A DNA stretch of 64,000 nt from Hyalella azteca (lineage: Eukaryota; Arthropoda; Malacostraca; Amphipoda; Hyalellidae), in assembly GCF_000764305.2 (NCBI RefSeq), contig NW_025932050.1, positions 434,001-498,000 of the forward strand. The letters run 5' to 3'. Both the position numbers and the translations under genes were made by a program. Under the pieces are notes generated by a model. It made no database searches and was not told the DNA's origin. It worked only from the letters and a program-made list of their open reading frames with translations. Each line of letters begins with the position of its first letter. The first letter of the stretch is position 1. Below, piece by piece: positions 1 through 12,438 of this stretch.

Positions 1-117
1 GTTCAAAGTAAGTTTGTATTAAAAATTTTCCGTTGAGCTTTAACCTTTCTAACTTTTAATTTTCAGTTACGCGTGACACTCTCACGAGTGATCGTCCTGC
101 AGCTACACGTATAGGTA

Positions 118-125
118 TATATAAC
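118..125. repeat. Left 8-bp target-site duplication TATATAAC
   Basis: TATATAAC lies immediately outside the left CAGAG terminus and is identical to 1223-1230. An exact 8-bp match at both predicted boundaries is what fixes the element ends and the superfamily call. Confidence 0.9.
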
Positions 126-1222
126 CAGAGCAGGGCAGCGCTACTTGGAAATGTAGCGGCGCTACCGCTACCGCTACATGCTCTAAATGTAGCGGGCGCT
201 ACCGCTACCGCTACACCCACTAGATTGTAACGGGCGCTACCGCTACCGCTACAGTAAAATGTAGCGCGCTACATTAGCCGCTACAATGGCCAAAATTATT
301 GGAAATCTCTAAATATTTATTGTTCTGCTATTGGGATTTACACATAAACATTTAATGATAATAAAACATTTTTAAAACGTATCAATGCAACTTTATTGCA
401 ATTAACCTAACCGAACTAGTATGGGTTACCCCAGGATTAGATACAGTAAATAAAAGTTACAGTTATTTTTATGTTTTACCTTCCCTACATGGATGTCTAC
501 TTTAATTTACCAATCTAAAAAATTATCCGCATATACATATAAAAATCAGTCTTTTTTTGTATATATATGTCGATTATTTTTGAGATTGGTAGATTAAAGT
601 AGACATCCATGTAGGGAAGGTGAAATTACAAAATAACTGTGTAAAAATAATTGTAAGCAAACTGAAAGATGAAAAAAACCTGTAAGTGGTAATGGTAACA
701 ACTTAACAAGTAACAACTAACATGTTGACACTATAACAGGCTAAGGTTGACAACATTACACCGATATCTTTCGTACAGTTTTATTCTGTAATTTATATTA
801 TGTATGTATCATGCTGGTTTTTAAATAATATTTAATACTATTAAGGGGAACGGCTACCCTAAAAATTGGAAATTTTGGCTTTACCGTTTTCTTGACTCAT
901 TTTGTAGCTGCTGAAAAGGCGCGTCTAACGCAGTTTACCACATGTCTGTGCGTGCTATAATTTTTGCGTAAGACAATTTTAAAAATATATATATGAACAT
1001 TTTTTAGCAATATGTACAAAGATTTATTTGAATTAAATCTGTATATATAGATCATTACTCTCGTTAATTACAAAGTGAGTAGCGGCAAAACCTCGTATCG
1101 CTACTTAAATTTGTAGCGGGCGCTACCGCTACCGCTACATTGCCTTAAATGTAGAGCCGCTACCGCTACCGCTCCTGAAAATGTAGCGGCCGCTACATGT
1201 AGCGCGCTACTGCCCACCTCTG
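126..1222. mobile_element. Non-autonomous hAT-like DNA transposon, about 1.1 kb, complete
   Basis: Seen directly: the left end reads CAGAGCAGGGCAGCGCTAC and the reverse complement of the right end reads CAGAGGTGGGCAGTAGCGCG, so both termini start CAGAG..GGGCAG. The element is flanked by a perfect 8-bp direct duplication, TATATAAC, at 118-125 and 1223-1230. Known of the family: 8-bp target duplications and CAG(A/G)G-type termini are typical of the hAT superfamily. Both subterminal zones are packed with GTAGCGG/CCGCTAC words; GCTACCGCTACCGCTACA occurs at 161-178, 198-215, 236-253 and 1122-1139, a shortened copy lies at 1159-1173, and GTAGCGCGCTAC occurs at both ends. Such subterminal repeats are plausible transposase-binding sites (inference). 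The interior has no transposase ORF, so mobility would need a source in trans. The 61-codon minus-strand ORF at 1101-1286 crosses the right end and is a product of the GTAGCGG repeats, not a gene. The exact target duplication argues for a fairly recent insertion. Confidence 0.88.
460..639. mobile_element. Foldback MITE nested in the hAT-like element, possibly Tc1/mariner-type
   Basis: Two inverted arms are visible. The inner 39 bp, 478-516 against 583-621, match at all but one position (shared core CCTTCCCTACATGGATGTC). The similarity continues outward with more mismatches to about 460 and 639, where both ends read CAGTTATTTT. A roughly 66-bp AT-rich centre separates the arms. There is no ORF. 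The left end is preceded by TA at 458-459, but the right end is followed by TG, so a TA target duplication is only half supported. CAGT-starting termini and TA duplications are typical of Tc1/mariner elements, hence the tentative assignment. It could instead be an original hairpin of the host hAT element; a second, empty copy of the hAT element would decide. Confidence 0.6.
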
Positions 1223-1230
1223 TATATAAC
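1223..1230. repeat. Right 8-bp target-site duplication TATATAAC
   Basis: The partner of 118-125, directly abutting the right terminus CTCTG at 1218-1222. The two copies show no mismatch. Confidence 0.9.
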
Positions 1231-1302
1231 AGGCAGACAACCAACTTGACTGCATGTATATTTAGAGCCATCCAAATGACGCCCATGATAACGTTAGATT
1301 AA

Positions 1303-1384
1303 CACGTTAAGTGCGGCTATGTCGTATTTTAGCAGTATTTCATATCGTCACGATCAACCGGTAGGTTATACCGCACTTAATGTG
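1303..1384. mobile_element. 82-bp piggyBac-like micro-element (MITE)
   Basis: The sequence is bounded by TTAA on both sides (1299-1302 and 1385-1388). Inside, CACGTTAAGTGCGG at the left faces CACATTAAGTGCGG (reverse complement of 1371-1384) at the right, a 14-bp terminal inverted repeat with one mismatch. TTAA target duplication with short inverted ends is the hallmark of piggyBac-superfamily insertions. At 82 bp it has no coding capacity. It starts only 69 bp after the target duplication of the hAT-like element. The superfamily call rests on the duplication and termini only. Confidence 0.72.
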
Positions 1385-1388
1385 TTAA

Positions 1389-2080
1389 TTACGACCGTGA
1401 TTTGAAAGTACACTCGCTGTACTTGCTGTTGCTATGTCTAAACGATATAATATAACTTATGATCTTAGAAAGAATAACATTTAATTGTATAGGTCAAAGT
1501 TCGCGAAACAATAATATTTGAACAATGCTCATATGATTTAATATTAATCGAAAGTTATTCTCAAATATCTTATGTATATGATTTCACAGATTATTGCTCA
1601 ACGAAACATATGATGAATATCTCGCAATTTGGAAGTGCATTTGATCTCCAAATACATTTTAATGTCAATATTTCCCGGCTGACTTTTTTGTTTGATGTCT
1701 GGAGATTGAATGATAAAAGAGGTATTTGTTTATTCAATACAAATGACGACCGAAAAATTTAGACGTAAGTCTATTTGAATTGGATGTTTGTCAACTCGGC
1801 ATGACGATAAAATTTTCCATTTGGATGCGATCACGGCTGAGGTACGATTGTTGAACTCGATCTGTATACTTTCACAATATTCCTAGGCGACGGTCGACTC
1901 TCCTCATCTGCCGAACGTGTATTTAAGCTATCTTTTCCGATTACTATAACATTACCATGCCAAGTAAAATGCGTAGCCGCAAAAATGTCTACCAGTGTCT
2001 TAAGTTCAAAAAAATTTCTGCATTTATTTTTATAGAGTACATGTAAATAACCAAAAATGTAAACTCGGTTTTGACTGGCC
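1389..2080. other. AT-rich non-coding stretch, nothing recognised
   Basis: No transposon ends, hairpin or tandem array was noticed. The 83-codon minus-strand ORF at 1831-2082 has a composition no different from its surroundings and no recognisable domain, so it is not called as a gene. Confidence 0.6.
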
Positions 2081-2084
2081 AAAA

Positions 2085-2160
2085 ATTACGAAATTTTCAA
2101 TGGATTGTTGTACGAAAATTTCGTCGTACATTGAAAGTCGTGCGAAATTTCAATGGATTG
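2085..2160. repeat. Short direct repeats around a near-palindrome
   Basis: CAATGGATTG, preceded by a GAAATTT(T) word, occurs twice, about 50 bp apart (near 2098 and 2150). Between them lies TGTACGAAAATTTCGTCGTACA (22 bp, near 2111-2132; TGTACGA at one end mirrors TCGTACA at the other). The arrangement could be a decayed small foldback element. No target duplication was found, so the family is unknown. Confidence 0.4.
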
Positions 2161-2289
2161 AGTTTGTGAAGAATATTTTAAACGTTCGTATTGCTTCTTA
2201 TACTTCACGTTGAGAAGGAAATCCATCTCATCCAGTTTACAGGATAAGAATTTTGATTTAATGTATGGTCAAAACTAAAATTTCCAATA

Positions 2290-2330
2290 CTTTATGCGAC
2301 AATAGACGTAATTTTATGCGACAATAGTCC
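2290..2330 (+). repeat. Two-copy 22-bp tandem repeat
   Basis: TTTATGCGACAATAG occurs twice in direct orientation, about 22 bp apart. It is a small local duplication with no further signal. Confidence 0.55.
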
Positions 2331-2550
2331 CCTCCTAATTACAATAATTGCTGAAAGTCTATTATGTATAGCTAACATAAATGTATGTATGTCAACATTT
2401 AAGGATTTTCAACAAATACATATTTCATTGTTGACAAAACGGCCAAGCAGTGTGTTCATTTGGAATACTGTGTTCTAAACGCATGTAATATATAAAAACA
2501 ATATTAAATTATTAATGAAATAATGATAATAATAATAGCTCTCTCTCGTA

Positions 2551-2571
2551 TTATAATAATTATTATTATTA

Positions 2572-2615
<44 letters not shown>

Positions 2616-2640
2616 ATTATTATTATTATTGCTATTAATA
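2551..2640 (+). repeat. (TTA)n microsatellite, interrupted
   Basis: An uninterrupted run of TTA/ATT units occupies most of 2570-2611, with imperfect units (TCA, ACA, GCT) on both sides. It creates a spurious poly-isoleucine reading frame at 2523-2723. Confidence 0.95.
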
Positions 2641-3293
2641 TAACTATTGAACAAACAGCTGAATACGAATTGTTTTGCTGGCTTAGACTCTTAAGCCCGA
2701 CCTGTTTAAAGAAGTGTTGTTAAATTATTAATTATAATTAGGTAATTATGATACTAAACATATCGAGAGATATATCTTAATTTCAATGTTAGATTAAGAT
2801 TACGATTGCACAGTTTCGGAGCTTCGTTCCTAATTATTTGATTTGTTTACCCAAAAAATAAAGTTTTCTACGTTAAGAAAAAGTATCACAAAGAAAACGT
2901 TGCCAACGTAACGTGTATATTTTTTCCACTTGCATGGAAGCCTGGGCATTTTTTTAAAACCTAGTATCAGTTGACGTGTTCAGAATCTCTGATTGTTTTT
3001 TCATTGGCATTGCAATAATATGAATATATGTCAACGAATATTTTGCAAATAAATTTTTTCACATACCATTAGAGAAATAATGGATGCTATCATTTTTCAC
3101 CTGCGGAATCCTTCGCTCGGTTGGTGCTTAGTATTTAAATTGGAAGGGTTCCAAATTTCAAAGTTTTTAAAAATTTTTTTATACCAACAGGGAAAAGAAG
3201 TTGGACCATTTCTTCAAAAGGCAAGAAGCCTAACTCCAGGCGGCCAAAGTGAGTTTACTAGAATTAAGGAGCCATGACCTGCAGTTATTGGGT

Positions 3294-3350
3294 ATAATGA
3301 TAATAATAATAATAATAATAATGATAATAATAATAATAATAATAATAAGA
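3294..3350 (+). repeat. (AAT)n microsatellite
   Basis: Tandem AAT/TAA units with single TGA interruptions at each block boundary. It is the reverse-complement motif of the TTA tract at 2.6 kb, but nothing else links the two. Confidence 0.95.
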
Positions 3351-6300
3351 ATAGAACTCACATTTACCGCCCTAGCCTTTTAATCATGTAAAGAAAAAAA
3401 GATCCCGATAAAAGTGTATTTTCAATTGGAAAATAGAATAAGTAACTTATGAAGAATTCGTATTTCTATAGAGTCACTTTCTGGTCACTCTCCATCATGA
3501 GACAGAAAAACGTCGATTTTCAAATGATCCTTTCATAATATAAGCATATCAGTCTCACAGATGAAAAAGGTCATTTGTCATTAGATTCTGTATTAATTGT
3601 ACAATTCATTCTGAATGTAGTCGTGAAGGTATGTCGTACAGCGGTTGCCTCGATATTCTTCGACCGCGTTTAGCTCGCGTTCGACTTAATTAGAAATCTT
3701 ATCTTGTCTTCCAGATGAAGCAACCTAATTCTCGTTGTTCTTAATTCTTCTTGTTGAAAGAATCTATTCCAAGACTCATATATGTCTTAAATAATCATTG
3801 TGTGTTCATAAGCAAATTTTGTTAAGTCAAAATTTGATTAATCAACCTCGTCGGTCAGATGGTTTTAATCTAGGGAACCCGTTCGAAATGTTTCAATATT
3901 ATTAATGAATCAAGCCACATCGAATAAAGGTCGACATTTTCACTCACGTCGATCAAGGTCAAGTCTGTAATAATCGCAGTTGTGTGTGCTTCACAAATCC
4001 GACACGTTTGGAGGACCTTGTCTTTGGGGCTATCTCTTCTTACGAGTGCATTTCCACCAGGTTCAAGAGAAAGTGTTCGGGGCAATGATTTTGAACAGCA
4101 CCTTGCTTCAGCATCTCATTTTTAAGTAATAATCGTTTCATTTTTCATCAGAGCAATATTACCTTTCACTTATTGTGAATTTTCATATCTCTTAGCAATT
4201 TACCAACAAATTTCCGAACTTTTCTTCCTATCATGATTCTGCTATTTTCCTTCTTTAAATTCAGTTTTGCCATACTTACCTATGTGTGAAATATATTCTT
4301 CATTTATACATGTTCTATCTCCATCATTCAGACCATCCCCTCTTAATAATCAGTGGTTTTCCCTTTTCTCATTCAAAAGTTCAATTTTTAGTCAAGGGTA
4401 TATTTTTTCCTCGAGTTGTTTTACTCCTCCGTATTTTCTTTTGTATTGACGTGCACTGCACGAGTTGCCAGCCAAAGAACTGATCATACGTAGAGAGGGT
4501 CGGAGGTATTCCCGAGCCTCGGGAGTGCTGACGCTGCAACTTACCGAGGCCTAAAGCAGGCCTATACACCACACCGTCATCAGACTCTCATACGGACCGT
4601 GTCCTACAATATGGGGAAATTAGAGCCGTACAAGCGTCGTCCCAAAGTTGGCCATTCAAAATTGGCCACCTTGGTAGCAATGATAATTTTAAGTAAGTAA
4701 GACTAATTCTCATAGTACAGAGATCAATTTCAGCTCGTCGTGTCATTGAAGGTTGTAAATTAAATGGTTCTTTACTGCTTAAACATTTTCATGCGGCAAT
4801 AATTGTATGATACTTTTTTGTTACCATTTGATTCACAATATCGGTGCTGACTGTGTTTGGGTTGACGTGATGGTGATTAAATCGTTTGCGTCGTCACACA
4901 GACGGCTAAATAATAATGAAGATGTAGTCTAAATGATTATAGTCCTACGCCTCGTCCTTCAGCAACAGAGCAGGAAGCTCCGAGCTGGTATGTTTTTCAA
5001 TATATTTTTTCCCGGTTATAAATAATAATATAGGTTTTTTTATTTATTCACGGTGTAACTAGATTGATCTTTGAAACACTCATTAACAAGCTCCAGACAT
5101 AACCACTGGCCAATGACCTTATATCGCCACCGAATCTGTTCATGTGTAGCGAACGCTCATCGCCAGGAATTGATCCAGCAATTGTGGCTCATCCAATAGC
5201 ATGGATCGACTTTCCAATGGAAGCATGTGCTCGGCGAACGTTCCAATGCACGGACTATTTCTGTTTGTGTTTTGCTATGATTAACGGTTCCTATTGTTAA
5301 CGGATTGATGGAAACTTATGCTGAATTTTGTGTTCAATGATTATGGCTGTTATCGGTTAGATGTGTGAAGGCTTTTTTTGTCGGGATCACGTGGATTAAA
5401 ATGGTGATCAGGTTGTATGCTGTACTGAATCACAATGATGAGATCAGGAAAAAACTAAGAAGAACTTGTAACTGCGATCCGAAAATTGAAACGGGCATAA
5501 AATATGTTATATTTAAGGAGCCACAGCATTCGCAGGAAGTCACACTAAAGTGCCTTGGTTAGAGTGACTCACCTTTACCAGATTAAATCTCTTGAATAAT
5601 ATACATATGTCAGGCTAATGGTGCTGCTTTTTTTACATCCAGCTTTTTATTAAATTATATTGTGCCTTCATAGAATCATGCCTGAATTTCATCGACTAGT
5701 ACTTGAAAATTCGCCGCTATTTATTTACAAATATAAAATGGAATTAAACATATAGAACACCTCATACGAACATCATAGAATGAAAATTAAGTGATAACTA
5801 GTTAAATTTGGGGTATATTTAATGAAAATATTTTGCAAGAAATATACCATTTTAAATGGGTGTCGGGAAGAAGAGCGGAACATTTACCGTGGTCGATGTC
5901 GTGCGGATTGTTTCCGGCGCAGCAGAATTTCCCCCGCAGGTTTTACTGCGTCACTTCGACAGTTGCGGTGGGCGTCGTAAATGCGGCCGAGCCTGCCACG
6001 ACCAGCGTAGCAACGATGCACTCGCACGCTATCCTTATCTTCGCATCCATCGCAAGAAAATTTCTATAACATTAATCTATAACTTTCTGATGAATTTCAT
6101 TATCAAGTTCACTGTAAAGTGCCCGTGTACAGTGCAATGAATGAGTTACAATTCAACCATCAGACTCTTTATCGAATAGGCTAAGTTGCTTGGATCTATT
6201 AGAAACCTATCATTTGTAGTTGAGATTTGTAGCATTTGCGATAGCGTTTTCTGTTTTTACATTGATCGTTTCTTATTGTTTATCTTCTATGTCAGAATTC

Positions 6301-9300
6301 CCAAGTTGAATTTTACTTGCGTTTATCGCGTCATTATCCGTCCCTAAGTGGTTGCTCATGTTCTTTTCTATTTTCAGATTGTTCTCGTTCTTTTCTTTTT
6401 ACTTCACCTATATGTATATTTTCAGCTCGTTTTCCTGTGTCTATTCTTCGTATTCCGTTACTTTATAGATAATATTTCTTTTTCCTTAGAATATAACTTT
6501 TATAATTCATATCTTCCTGATTCACACTAAAATTCTCTATAAATTTATCTTATATTGTGAAGACATGTAAGAAAAAGATGTACCTCGTTGCACTTGCACA
6601 CTTCTTGGAAGGAACTTCATCGCAGTCGTTCCGGCCTTTCGTGTCCGTGGCGGCGCTTCGATCGAACCTGATTACAGGAATTGAAGGAATCTCATCTGGC
6701 GAAGCGCTTGCATCAGCACTTTATTCAATATCATGACGTCCAACCTCCGGGAGATGCCGTATGGACTAATACTTGATGTACCTCTTACTGCCACCGCCCT
6801 CGTTCTTTTGCAGTAACTGCGACCTGGGCATGGCTGTATCTGACGTGAAGTCATATATCAAATGCATCCCAGCTTATATAATTTTAGAGCTGTTCCAATC
6901 CGTACAATTGTATAACATAGAATTTGACAGCTGCGAAATTATTCCGTTCAATTGTCCTTTCGCCTCTTGGTTCACAAAATTCAAATCCTTTGATGAGATA
7001 ATTATATACAAAGGTCATCATGCTTTTGAATTAGCAATATTTTTATCTATCATAAATGAAAAATAATCCTCCTACGGGTTCTTATCTCTAGCGTGCCGTC
7101 CGCAGCTATTGGAATCTAAATTTGTGGGCCTGTGACGGTAACGTGCAATGATCAGTCGTACATGTTTCAAGTTTGTGACGTCATAAACCACAGTTTGTTA
7201 TAATGTCTTGGATTCTACCTTATCAGTTCATGATAAGCAGCCACTTCAGCAGCACTGCTGGCACTGTAGGTTACTGGTGAATGTGCCAATCCTAAAAATA
7301 CTGTGCAGGTAAATATTTCCTTGCACTGCATCAGGATAACTAGCAATGTGGTTACTTTGCTCAAAAAATAATATTTAACCGCAAATCATGATTGTCTATA
7401 ATTTACCAAGTCCCGCGGTACCGATCGCTTTTAACTTACAGTAGTACAATTAAATAAAAATAAAAAGAACTACGCTGAAAAAGACGCGACGTCTGACCGT
7501 TCTCGCTGGTGAGCTTTCCAATAAGGCTGAAATGCATTGCTAGAATTGGCATTATTGTTGCGAAGATTTTTCCTCTTGCCCGTAAGATTTATCGGCGCGT
7601 CAGCATCAGGACTATTACTCTGGAGCGCACATTTGAAAACACGCGTCTCCTTTCGTGCGCATTAAGAAGAGAGCAAAGAGCGAAGAAGACAGTCTCAAGA
7701 GGTAATAGATTTCTCAATTGCAACTCCTGCTGACTCGGCACTTCCCAGCATCGGTGTTTCTTAGTCGTATCAAGAGAACGGAGCCACCTTAAGAGCGACT
7801 CAAGATCCCGCGCCAGACTCAAGACTTCGGTGTACACTATACGTCTAATTATTTGCGTCTGTCAATTAGTAACCAAAGTAATGCTAAAAAATCAATTGTA
7901 ATATTCTGTTCATGTTAAAATGTTCAGAATATTCAAATTTGCTGGAACAGGCGAGGACTACAAGAACTTCTCTGCTTTGAGATTCGTGAAACTTTGCGGA
8001 ATAAAGAGTTTTAGTGATATTCTAAAATTTTAATATTTTAGTTATAATGAACTCAGGACGAGATCATTTAAATAGTTCACGTGAATATCAACGTCTAGTC
8101 AAGAAATTCCATCCCTGGATTTTCTCCCACACAGCCATAAGATTGCGAACATCTCGACGCTGGAGTGGGGAAAAACCTTCACTCGCGTGTCTCGAATTTA
8201 TTTAGTCCTTGAAAGGGAAGTGTGCGCCGCATGTCCTGCGATGATTAAACAGATCCCAGTCCAATTATCTGGCACCGGTCCAAAGTCTATTTGTCTTGGC
8301 TTGAGCGAGCCTGCAATGATCACTATCGCAGCAGGAGCCGCTAAATAGTCTCAGCAGGGACCAGGATTGTGTCCGATTGAATCCTCTTGAAGATGCGTGC
8401 ATTGAGATGCCACGGAGACAGGCTTACACGCATCGTCTCACTCTACTCCAGGCTCTCGAACGCCGTCCGTTCCGAATTTATTTCATGCTTACGTGTAGCT
8501 GCGTGCTTCGAAGCCTTATCCGTAAGCGTTTGTTTTGTGCCAGCGTGACTTGAAACGAGCGGCTTGTTTGTAATTCGAACGAGCAAATGCATGCATCGTT
8601 CCTCCTTAGAGCCATTACGCCGCGATGACTCGAGTAATTCTAACCCACGATCCGCACGAATATCGTCTGCTTGAGATAGCTGCGTGAGACCCTGATCTGC
8701 AAGGAGGCGATATAGCGAAGCAGAGACCACAAGGAATATCTTCTTAGGCCCGTCCAGTGCACGTCTTCAATATCACGATCTTGATAACCTCGCTGTCCTT
8801 TACAGGGTGCGCTAGGCAAGGAAACTCAAACGCCATTCTCGCAATTCAGGAATTATATAAGCTGATTGTAATGCAGTTATTTAAAATCACTCCTTGGGAG
8901 ACAACAGAATCCGCTTTAAAATCGTAACGCGCGAAATGTATTCCTTTCCCCAATTTTGTCGTCGTGCATTTTTTTTATTTCATAAGTATCGGTACAGATA
9001 ATAGTTGTGATTCTCTGAAGTGAATGTCATCGTGTCATAGAAACGGAATTTGTCAATTTTGCTTTCAACTTTTAGCAACATTTCTTCAACTTTAGAAACA
9101 CTTCTTTACAGCTTAAATCGGACTATCCGACAGAATTATTTACTTTAACTGATTATTTGTATCCTAATATCTTATTTCAACGGCCAGGAATTTGTTAAGC
9201 ATTTAGGTGGCTTGCGACGTTCCTGCTTACCAGCGCGTCGCGTTCCTGACCTGATCGTAGTCGCGCGGGCGCAACTCGTTTATCTCAATAGCCTTCCTTA

Positions 9301-12300
9301 ATTACTGTCTTTAGACGCCATTTGAAAGGCAAGACGGCGCTGTCTTGCGTCCAACATCAAGTCCTTCATCGTCCGTCTTTCACACAAAGTAGGAATGTAT
9401 TTAGAAATTTTTCTGCAGTAACATTGAGTTCTTGAATTATCCATTTATTAGACTCCGTATTCAAATGATTAGTCGGGTGTTGAAATAGACATGTGCGCTG
9501 TAAAAATCACTGATAATTTTATTCTATTTATATGATAATATCATCACTAATGAATTCGTGATCATGCCTCGTAATCCACGCACAATATTCCTCCTTTGCA
9601 GACATACATATAGTGGGTTAAAAAATTTGTGGTACATCAATGATTTAGCAAGTCTAGGTAACGATTTATGAATATCTACTGTTTTTGATTTGCCCATATC
9701 ACCCACTATTAACGAGCAAAATCATTGATCCATCTTATCAATGACAATTTATAAATCTCCAGTATCCATATTACAGCTGTTTTGATAGTACATTTGAAGA
9801 TATGTTCATGCTGAATTTGAACTCATTTCGAAATGTTTCTCATAGTATATTCAGCGACATTTAATTTATTTATATTAGTTGAATGTTCTTTTTTACGATA
9901 TACATACTGTAAATTACATTCATTATTCAACGTGAGTGAGAGGGAAAAATTTTAGGTTGAACAAACGACATCGTGGTATTCCTTAATTCTGATCCACCGT
10001 TGACTCACGCTGCCATTCAGCGCATTCGCAGTCGTTTTTATACGCATTTAATGGCTGACAATCACACAAATCGGCGGTAATTTTTGAATATCCCCTAAAT
10101 GTAGTTAGGGTGATTGAACGGCCAACTATCGACTGGTTCGAGACATGCGACTGAAGTTCTTTCACGGAATGCTAATCATAGAATGTTTAATTATGAACGA
10201 ATTCGTTTATTATCAACTTTCGATGGCTCGTGTCTAACCGATCGAAGAGAGATTCATCTAGAGCGGTAATGGCATAAATAAATCATATTTTTTACAAACG
10301 AATGAAAGCGGCAAAATATACGAGAATATGGTTTTTACGACATTAAATAAAACTGAAATACAACGTAAAATGCTAGTGTCCTGGCATGAACGATTATAAG
10401 TGTTAAACCTCTGTTGAGTCACATGACATTTTGTTTGGTTTCAAATATGGATGAGATTTTCCTAACTAAACTGATTCCAGGGATCAAAGCGTAGACCGTT
10501 TCTGAGTAGCCCTGAATCTAAAACCGTTTCAAGTTCTATAATAGGGAACAAAAAAAATATATGCACCACAACAAGTATTCCGCAATAACAACATAAATAA
10601 GTTACAAACGTAAACGAATGAGGAACGTCTGTTGCTGTGCGTGTCGATAGCTCACCATTAACCATGCGATTACGCTTTACTTTGGGGCAGATGAGGTCAA
10701 GCGGCGTCGATGGAAGAGATCACGGCGCTTGCGTGGTTTTCAATGGCAGTATAACAATATACTGCGGCTGATGCCATCTATTATCCAAAACCACTTTTAT
10801 GATAAACTACCGTCTATTATTTCCAACAATATGGCACGGCTCAAGCTGGCCGTAATCGGGTGATGCGAATATAGGATGATTGTCAAGCATGAGATGCCTG
10901 CCGTCAGTAGTTAGCATGCAAAACCGACCGACTTATTCCATGCCAATGTAGCATGAGGATATTTATTGTTAGCGTGGCGTGACCGCTGATGCTCATCCTT
11001 GAACAATCAATGTCGGGATCATTGTGCGCCGATGTCACACGTGCGATCGCTCCTGATATGCTACGATTTGGTATCGCTTCTATACAAGGTCGATGTTATA
11101 TTGCATTGGTTGGAATCGCAAATTATTGATAAAACTGATTACATTGAAGAATTCTAATATTGAAATTTTCAAAAACTTTAAAAGATTATCTGAGATATTT
11201 ATTAGTTTTAAAAAGATTATCTTTATGAGTTTTAGAAAGATTTTAGCAGAAAGATTATCTGGGACATTTAAGCAGTTTTCAAAAAACTGATTTGTATGGC
11301 AAATTGTTTACCTCAAATTTGGATGACAGAATGTTTTTCTTTTACCTCCAAATTTTACTCCATGAATTAATATTCTAACTGCTTGGCTTATCAAATCTAG
11401 CAACTATTTAGTCTTCTCAACAAATTTTGGCCCTGACAACAAGCCGAAAAAACTCGAAGCTTTCCATTTTTTGTCAAGCGTGCAGGCAATGGCGCGTTTA
11501 TATTGTCAAGAAGTTGCCTGGTTTTAAGTTCGTGTCACAGGTCGCGTGCGCGTAGCCAATTGCAGTGCACGATACGATTCCAGTTAGTCACATCGTTGTT
11601 GAGACTGATGTATATCCCACCGTTTATCAACCCAACGAATACCTACAAAACGGCTGTAACCACATATTACTAGCACGTCTCGTAGGAATAATACGTGCAG
11701 TGACCGAAGAAAATTACGGCCCGGTGCACAGCATTTGATCTTCGCTTCGAGCATAAGTATATGTTTTAGGCTGGCAGTATGCGGATTATTTGCTTGTAAC
11801 TTCTGATTGGGCTTTGCTGCTGAGCTGCCAGCAAATGGGACAGCGTCAACTCCTAAATGATATGTCATTGAGGCTGAAGATCTTGCCGAGAAGTGCAATA
11901 TCTCGTTGCTTGAAATCTTCTCTGCTGGTATTCTCTACCTGGCTAGATTTTGGCCATTATGATTTACCCTGGATTAAAAAAAGTCATCTGGTTAATTAAA
12001 AGCAATTGATCGGTAGATGATAATATCAGGGATTTCTTTCATGCTGAATTGTTTGAGTCGTCATTGTAAATTTGAACGATTGATAAAATATACAGTTTAC
12101 TGATTAATTCATTTGAAATTAATTGATAAAACCTGTAAATTTTTCATGGTAATTCATAATCCTGATGATAGTAGTATATATTGAAGTGATATCAAATATC
12201 AATGAATAACCTTTTCAAATTATTACCTAATTATCATCAATGACGTTAATTATTAATTACACAATTAAGTATCTCCAATCATTATTTCATCAAGACTTAC

Positions 12301-12400
12301 ACGAATCATCGCTACAAATATCTTAATTTTCGGCTCATTTTATCATTCCACTTCCTGCTTCCAGTAGAGTTTTCAGAAAAGGACTTTTCATCATTCAAAT
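3351..12400. other. About 9 kb of non-coding DNA without a recognisable gene
   Basis: Stop codons are dense in all frames; the longest ORFs (about 95-104 codons, for example 8443-8730 minus and 11584-11898 minus) resemble no family known to me. Composition varies mildly, with GC-richer patches near 5.86-6.05, 7.5-7.8 and 8.1-8.8 kb. Around 11.15-11.29 kb there is a degenerate AT-rich internal repetition on words like AAAGATTATCT. I see no transposon boundaries, tRNA or tandem array here. Unconserved intron or intergenic DNA is the simplest reading. Confidence 0.6.
5856..6063 (+). other. GC-rich open patch, weak exon candidate
   Basis: Two overlapping + frames stay open through a GC-rich patch in AT-rich surroundings (94 codons from 5856, 78 codons from 5833). 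The first begins Met-Gly-Val-Gly-Lys-Lys and has a central Cys/Arg-rich part (CGGRRKCGRACHDQ). Three cysteines are too few to call a zinc-binding domain. No clear acceptor or donor pair frames the patch, and no homologue is recognised. The open frames may simply reflect GC content. It is recorded because it is one of the stronger compositional outliers in the first 10 kb. Confidence 0.12.
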
Positions 12401-12410
12401 TCTTCCTGTA

Positions 12411-12438
12411 TATCAATGCGATGACCGTCGCATTGATA
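12411..12438. repeat. Perfect 11-bp hairpin
   Basis: TATCAATGCGA (12411-12421) is followed by the 6-base loop TGACCG and the exact reverse complement TCGCATTGATA (12428-12438). It lies in an AT-rich, gene-free stretch. No T-tract follows and no target duplication was seen, so neither a terminator nor a transposon end is supported. Confidence 0.7.

Noticed and set aside
2523..2723. 66-codon poly-isoleucine ORF
   Set aside because: It is a translation of the TTA microsatellite.
6650..6690. GGTTCGA-like B box on the minus strand suggesting a tRNA
   Set aside because: The remaining B-box positions do not fit and no cloverleaf or A box was found at the right distance. Other GGTTC words in the window failed the same test.
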